Source of the DNA: JAJRAN01 sp963827135
Lineage (GTDB): Archaea; Thermoplasmatota; Thermoplasmata; Methanomassiliicoccales; UBA472
Length of the DNA: 64,000 nt
NCBI GenBank assembly: GCA_963827135.1
Contig: CAWGZX010000005.1
Span: forward strand, 310,001-374,000
Direction: 5' to 3'
In this document: one piece after another, positions 61,122 to 64,000 of the stretch
Layout of the letters: every line of letters begins with the position of its first letter
How positions within the stretch are numbered: position 1 is the first letter of the stretch
Program-made: the position numbers and the translations under genes
Notes under the pieces: generated by a model
What the model saw: the letters and a program-made list of their open reading frames with translations, nothing else
Database searches by the model: none
Told to the model about the DNA's origin: nothing

Positions 61122-61206
61122 TGCAGGGAGGAGGATTCGAACCCCCGAACGCCTTCGCGATGAGACCCTGAATCTCACACCGTTGGCCAGGCTTGGTTAT
61201 CCCTGC
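61122..61206 (-). tRNA. tRNA-Leu (anticodon CAG)
   Basis: On the minus strand the acceptor stem GCAGGGA pairs with TCCCTGC, the anticodon stem TGAGA pairs with TCTCA around the loop TTCAGGG (anticodon CAG), and a long class II variable arm separates it from the T arm GGGGGTTCGAATCCTCC. Length 85 without CCA, consistent with tRNA-Leu. No intron. Confidence 0.95.
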
Positions 61207-61363
61207 ATGCGTTGCGGGAAAGGAACATAACCTCTATCTACTAATACCTTGCCCATTAGAGCGCAGGGAATTCCTTTTAGATGTGGCTCCCAATATTTTT
61301 TCCAGACGGAACTGAATTCAGAAACGCAGAAATGCCCGTAGCATCATCGGTGTCCGCGTAAGC

Positions 61364-63496
61364 ATGGTGACCGATCGATCAAAAGAACCGAGGCCGAGGA
61401 CCGTCAAGCGCGTGGACCTTGACAGGAGCGAGTTCTACATCAACCGCGAGCTGAGCTCCCTTGAGTTCAACCGCAGGGTTTTGGATGAGGCGCGTGATGA
61501 CTATCATCCATTGCTGGAGAGGGTGAAGTTCCTCGCCATTTGCGGCTCCAATCTGGACGAGTTCTTCATGAGCCGCGTCTCCGATCTCAGGCGGCAGATG
61601 ACCCGAGGGGTGGCCAAGTTCACCGCTGATGGCCTGCCGCCTGCCAACACCATTGATAAGATCAGGGAGATGCTAGGACCGATACTCGCGGGCCACGCTC
61701 AATGCTGGAGGGAGCAGATCTGCCCCGCCCTGAAGAAGAATGGCATCCACGTGCACAAATGGTCCGAGCTGGACGATGAGCAGAAGGTAGCCCTGCGCCG
61801 GCTCTTCGAACATGAGATCTATCCCGCCCTGACTCCATTGGCCTTCGACACGCATCGCCCATTCCCATTCATCTCGAACCTCGCCATCAATCTGGCCATC
61901 ACCGTGAGGAACGGCAACAAGCTGGGATTCGCGAGGGTCAAGGTACCTACGACGACCTTGCCCCGCTTCATTTGGGTCCCTGAGAACAACTACGAGGAGG
62001 AGTACGCCGCTGGCAAGACAAGCCTCAACTTCGTGATGCTGGAGGAGCTCATCGCCGCCAACCTCGACCTGCTGTTCCCGGGCATGGAGGTGCTGGCAGC
62101 CTATCCCTTCAGAGTCACCCGCGACGCCGAAATCGAGATCCAGGTCGACGATTCGGACGACATGCTCACGGCCGTGGAAGAGGGGGTCGAGAGCCGCAGG
62201 CTCGGCCCCACCGTCCGCCTGGAGGTGGACGAGGCCATGCCGGAGACGGTCCGGGAAATGTTGGCCAAGAACATGGACCTACCTCGTTATCTGGTCTATC
62301 AGCATGGCGCTCCCCTTGGCTTGGTAGACTTCTGGCAATTGCTGTCCCTCGACCGACCTGACCTCAAGGACGCGCCGTTCAGCCAATACGTCCCTTACGA
62401 CCTCTCCAGCCCCAAGAGCGTCTTCGCCTCCCTGCATGCCAGGGACCATCTGCTCTTCCATCCCTACGACTCGTTCCAGCCGGTCGTGGCCATGCTCCAG
62501 CAGGCAGCTGTCGACCCAGATGTGTTGGCCATCAAGATCTCCTTGTACCGAATCGACAAGCGCTCCCCGGTCATCGAAGCTCTGATGGAAGCCAGGAAGC
62601 AGGGCAAACAGGTGGCGGCGGTCGTCGAGCTCAAGGCCAAGTTCGATGAGGAGAACAACATCTCCTATGCAAGGGCGCTCGAGCAGGCGGGGGTGCACGT
62701 CGTCTACGGACCGTTGGACCTCAAGGTGCACGCCAAGATCTGCATGGTGGTGCGCAAGGAGCGCAAGGGCATCGTCCGCTACTGCCACCTCTCCTCAGGC
62801 AACTACAACAACGTGACGACCAAGGTCTACGGCGACCTGGCCTACATCACCACCAACCGTGAGACCGGGGTAGACGTCTCCAACCTCTTCAACGCCCTGA
62901 CCGGGTACTCGAACATCTCTCAATACAACCAGCTTCTGGTCGCTCCCACCGGTCTCAGGTCCGGGATCCTGGATAGGATTCATCGCGAAACAGATCGCCA
63001 TCTCGAGTTCGGCAACGGACTGATAGCATGGAAGCTGAACGGACTTCTGGACAAGGCCGTCATCAAGGCCCTCTACCAAGCTTCGCAAGCGGGGGTGGCG
63101 GTGCGATTGAACGTGCGGGGGCTCTGCTCCCTCCGTCCGGGAATTAAGGGCGTGAGCGAGAACATCACCGTGACGTCGATCGTGGGCCGTTTCCTGGAGC
63201 ACTCGCGCATCTACTACTTCCGCAACGGTGGCGAGGAGGAGGTCCTCCTGGGAAGCAGCGACATGATGCCACGAAACCTCGACAAGCGCGTGGAGCTGCT
63301 TTTCCCCGTCCAGGACGCTAAGATAAGGAGGGCCCTGGTGAAGCAGATACTCGATGTCCACCTCCGCGACAACGTCAAGGCCCGACAACTTCGGGCCGAC
63401 GGCAGCTATGTCAAGGTCCGGCCCAAGAAGGGCGAGGCGGCCCTAGATTCGCAGAAGCACTTCCTAGAGCACAGGGGAGAGTGGCATGAGGACTGA
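61364..63496 (+). CDS. ppk1: Polyphosphate kinase Ppk1
   Basis: Ppk1 polymerises the gamma phosphate of ATP into polyphosphate. The 710-aa protein has the N-terminal FINRELSSLEFNRRVL-type helix (YINRELSSLEFNRRVL), the phospholipase D-like catalytic histidine in LDLKVHAKICM near 455, and the second histidine in FLEHSRIYYF near 612. It overlaps the following CHAD gene by 11 bases. Confidence 0.96.
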   Translation: MVTDRSKEPRPRTVKRVDLDRSEFYINRELSSLEFNRRVLDEARDDYHPLLERVKFLAICGSNLDEFFMSRVSDLRRQMTRGVAKFTADGLPPANTIDKIREMLGPILAGHAQCWREQICPALKKNGIHVHKWSELDDEQKVALRRLFEHEIYPALTPLAFDTHRPFPFISNLAINLAITVRNGNKLGFARVKVPTTTLPRFIWVPENNYEEEYAAGKTSLNFVMLEELIAANLDLLFPGMEVLAAYPFRVTRDAEIEIQVDDSDDMLTAVEEGVESRRLGPTVRLEVDEAMPETVREMLAKNMDLPRYLVYQHGAPLGLVDFWQLLSLDRPDLKDAPFSQYVPYDLSSPKSVFASLHARDHLLFHPYDSFQPVVAMLQQAAVDPDVLAIKISLYRIDKRSPVIEALMEARKQGKQVAAVVELKAKFDEENNISYARALEQAGVHVVYGPLDLKVHAKICMVVRKERKGIVRYCHLSSGNYNNVTTKVYGDLAYITTNRETGVDVSNLFNALTGYSNISQYNQLLVAPTGLRSGILDRIHRETDRHLEFGNGLIAWKLNGLLDKAVIKALYQASQAGVAVRLNVRGLCSLRPGIKGVSENITVTSIVGRFLEHSRIYYFRNGGEEEVLLGSSDMMPRNLDKRVELLFPVQDAKIRRALVKQILDVHLRDNVKARQLRADGSYVKVRPKKGEAALDSQKHFLEHRGEWHED

Positions 63497-64000
63497 GCCC
63501 GACCCCAGCTGGAGGAGGCTCTGGTCGGAGGCCTCGGTCGACCATATGGAGGGCATGATGCGCGAGGGCGAGGGCGTGATCGCCCAGGATGACGTGGAGA
63601 ACGTGCATCGAATGCGCGTGGCCTCCCGCCGGGCCAGGGCCGCGCTCGACACCTTCGAGGACTGCCTTCCTCCGGAGAAGGTGGGATCCCTGAGGAAGGA
63701 GATCAGACGCATAACCCGTGCCTTGGGGGCGGCGAGGGATGCGGACGTGCAGATCGGGTTCCTCGCCGAGATACTACCCTCCAAGGGACCGAAGGAGGCT
63801 CCAGGCATCAAGCTCGTCCTCCGGTGGAAGACGCAGGAGCGCGCCAAGCTCCAGGCTCCCTTGGTGAGGGCGCTACGAGGGTTGGAGGAGCGCGGATTGC
63901 TATTCCAGATGCTCGAGCACTTCCGAACCGAGAGGGACTCCCTGAGGAAGCAGGGCGTGCCCGGGAGGTCACCTGCCGCCTATGAGAACGCCTGGAGGCG
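63486..64000 (+). CDS. CHAD-domain protein, partial at right edge
   Basis: The frame starts at an ATG inside the end of ppk1 and encodes at least 171 residues without a stop before the window ends. The segment VHRMRVASRRARAALDTFEDC near 47-67 is the CHAD signature, with conserved histidine and arginines that bind polyphosphate. CHAD proteins are often linked to polyphosphate enzymes, as here. A regulatory or granule-binding role is likely. Confidence 0.9.
   Translation, partial: MRTEPDPSWRRLWSEASVDHMEGMMREGEGVIAQDDVENVHRMRVASRRARAALDTFEDCLPPEKVGSLRKEIRRITRALGAARDADVQIGFLAEILPSKGPKEAPGIKLVLRWKTQERAKLQAPLVRALRGLEERGLLFQMLEHFRTERDSLRKQGVPGRSPAAYENAWR

Noticed and set aside
1..64000. CRISPR arrays, rRNA genes, insertion sequences or prophage genes
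   Set aside because: No regularly spaced repeats, rRNA-like stretches, transposases or integrases were recognised on either strand.

Overview
The window reads as a moderately GC-rich archaeal chromosome segment. Archaeal hallmarks are aIF1A, Rio1 kinase, a Dim2/Pno1-type KH protein, Pus10, ribosomal proteins L21e and L15e, RNA polymerase subunit F, family B DNA polymerase, archease, a mevalonate-pathway GHMP protein, TATA boxes ahead of several genes and frequent GTG/TTG starts. A UroD-type corrinoid methyltransferase module, hgcAB (mercury methylation) and an EhaR-like protein suggest a Thermoplasmatota lineage, most likely Methanomassiliicoccales or a relative. That placement is inference. 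No rRNA, CRISPR array or insertion sequence was seen. Two tRNA genes (Glu-UUC, Leu-CAG) are present.

Layout. 1-9.1 kb: a partial GHMP-like gene, MsrB, the TldE/TldD pair with an M24 peptidase, aspartate dehydrogenase, archease, a mevalonate-pathway GHMP enzyme, a formyltransferase-like protein and an EhaR-like HAD protein. 9.2-15.4 kb: a corrinoid and zinc module. On the plus strand are an ASKHA (hydantoinase/oxoprolinase) protein and two DGC-type cysteine proteins. Convergent on the minus strand are a corrinoid protein, a UroD-type Zn methyltransferase, a CobW-type GTPase, an unknown protein and a zinc ribbon. 15.6-19.6 kb: an amidohydrolase, then a minus-strand operon of an AbrB-type regulator, hgcA, hgcB and a PsiE-like membrane protein, preceded by an Lrp-like regulator. 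19.6-26.2 kb: Fpg, two phenylacetate-CoA ligases around a double-ACT protein, then a 38-aa membrane peptide, an internally deleted symporter and a full symporter. 26.2-30.6 kb: a frameshifted DUF2117-type gene, a small membrane protein, proline synthesis genes proB-proA and a zinc-ribbon membrane protein.

30.6-33.0 kb is AT-rich, with small unknown ORFs, a probable frameshifted gene and few recognisable functions; it looks like an accessory or decaying segment. 33.0-47.7 kb is mostly housekeeping: glycosyltransferase, tRNA-Glu, a translation and ribosome-biogenesis run (aIF1A, Rio1, KH protein, Pus10, L21e, RpoF, DUF655, KsgA/Dim1), a NifX-like protein, a YchF-type GTPase, PolB, L15e and a ThiI-like protein whose PP-loop is destroyed. 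47.7-53.5 kb: TauE/DUF1634, an MFS transporter, a winged-helix protein, membrane proteins, a flavodoxin and a PD40-type protein. 53.5-60.0 kb: a histidine-degradation operon (hutU, hutI, ftcD) beside an MFS exporter. 60.0-64.0 kb: an unknown protein, a 33-aa membrane peptide, tRNA-Leu and polyphosphate kinase overlapping a CHAD-domain gene cut by the window edge.

The most notable systems are the hgcAB operon, whose upstream region carries interlocking palindromes, and the adjacent corrinoid/zinc methyltransferase module, which has no recognised substrate-specific partner here. Many starts were moved downstream of the longest frame on the basis of Shine-Dalgarno spacing, overlap with neighbours or family N-termini. 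All functional calls rest on recognising motifs by eye, without database searches.
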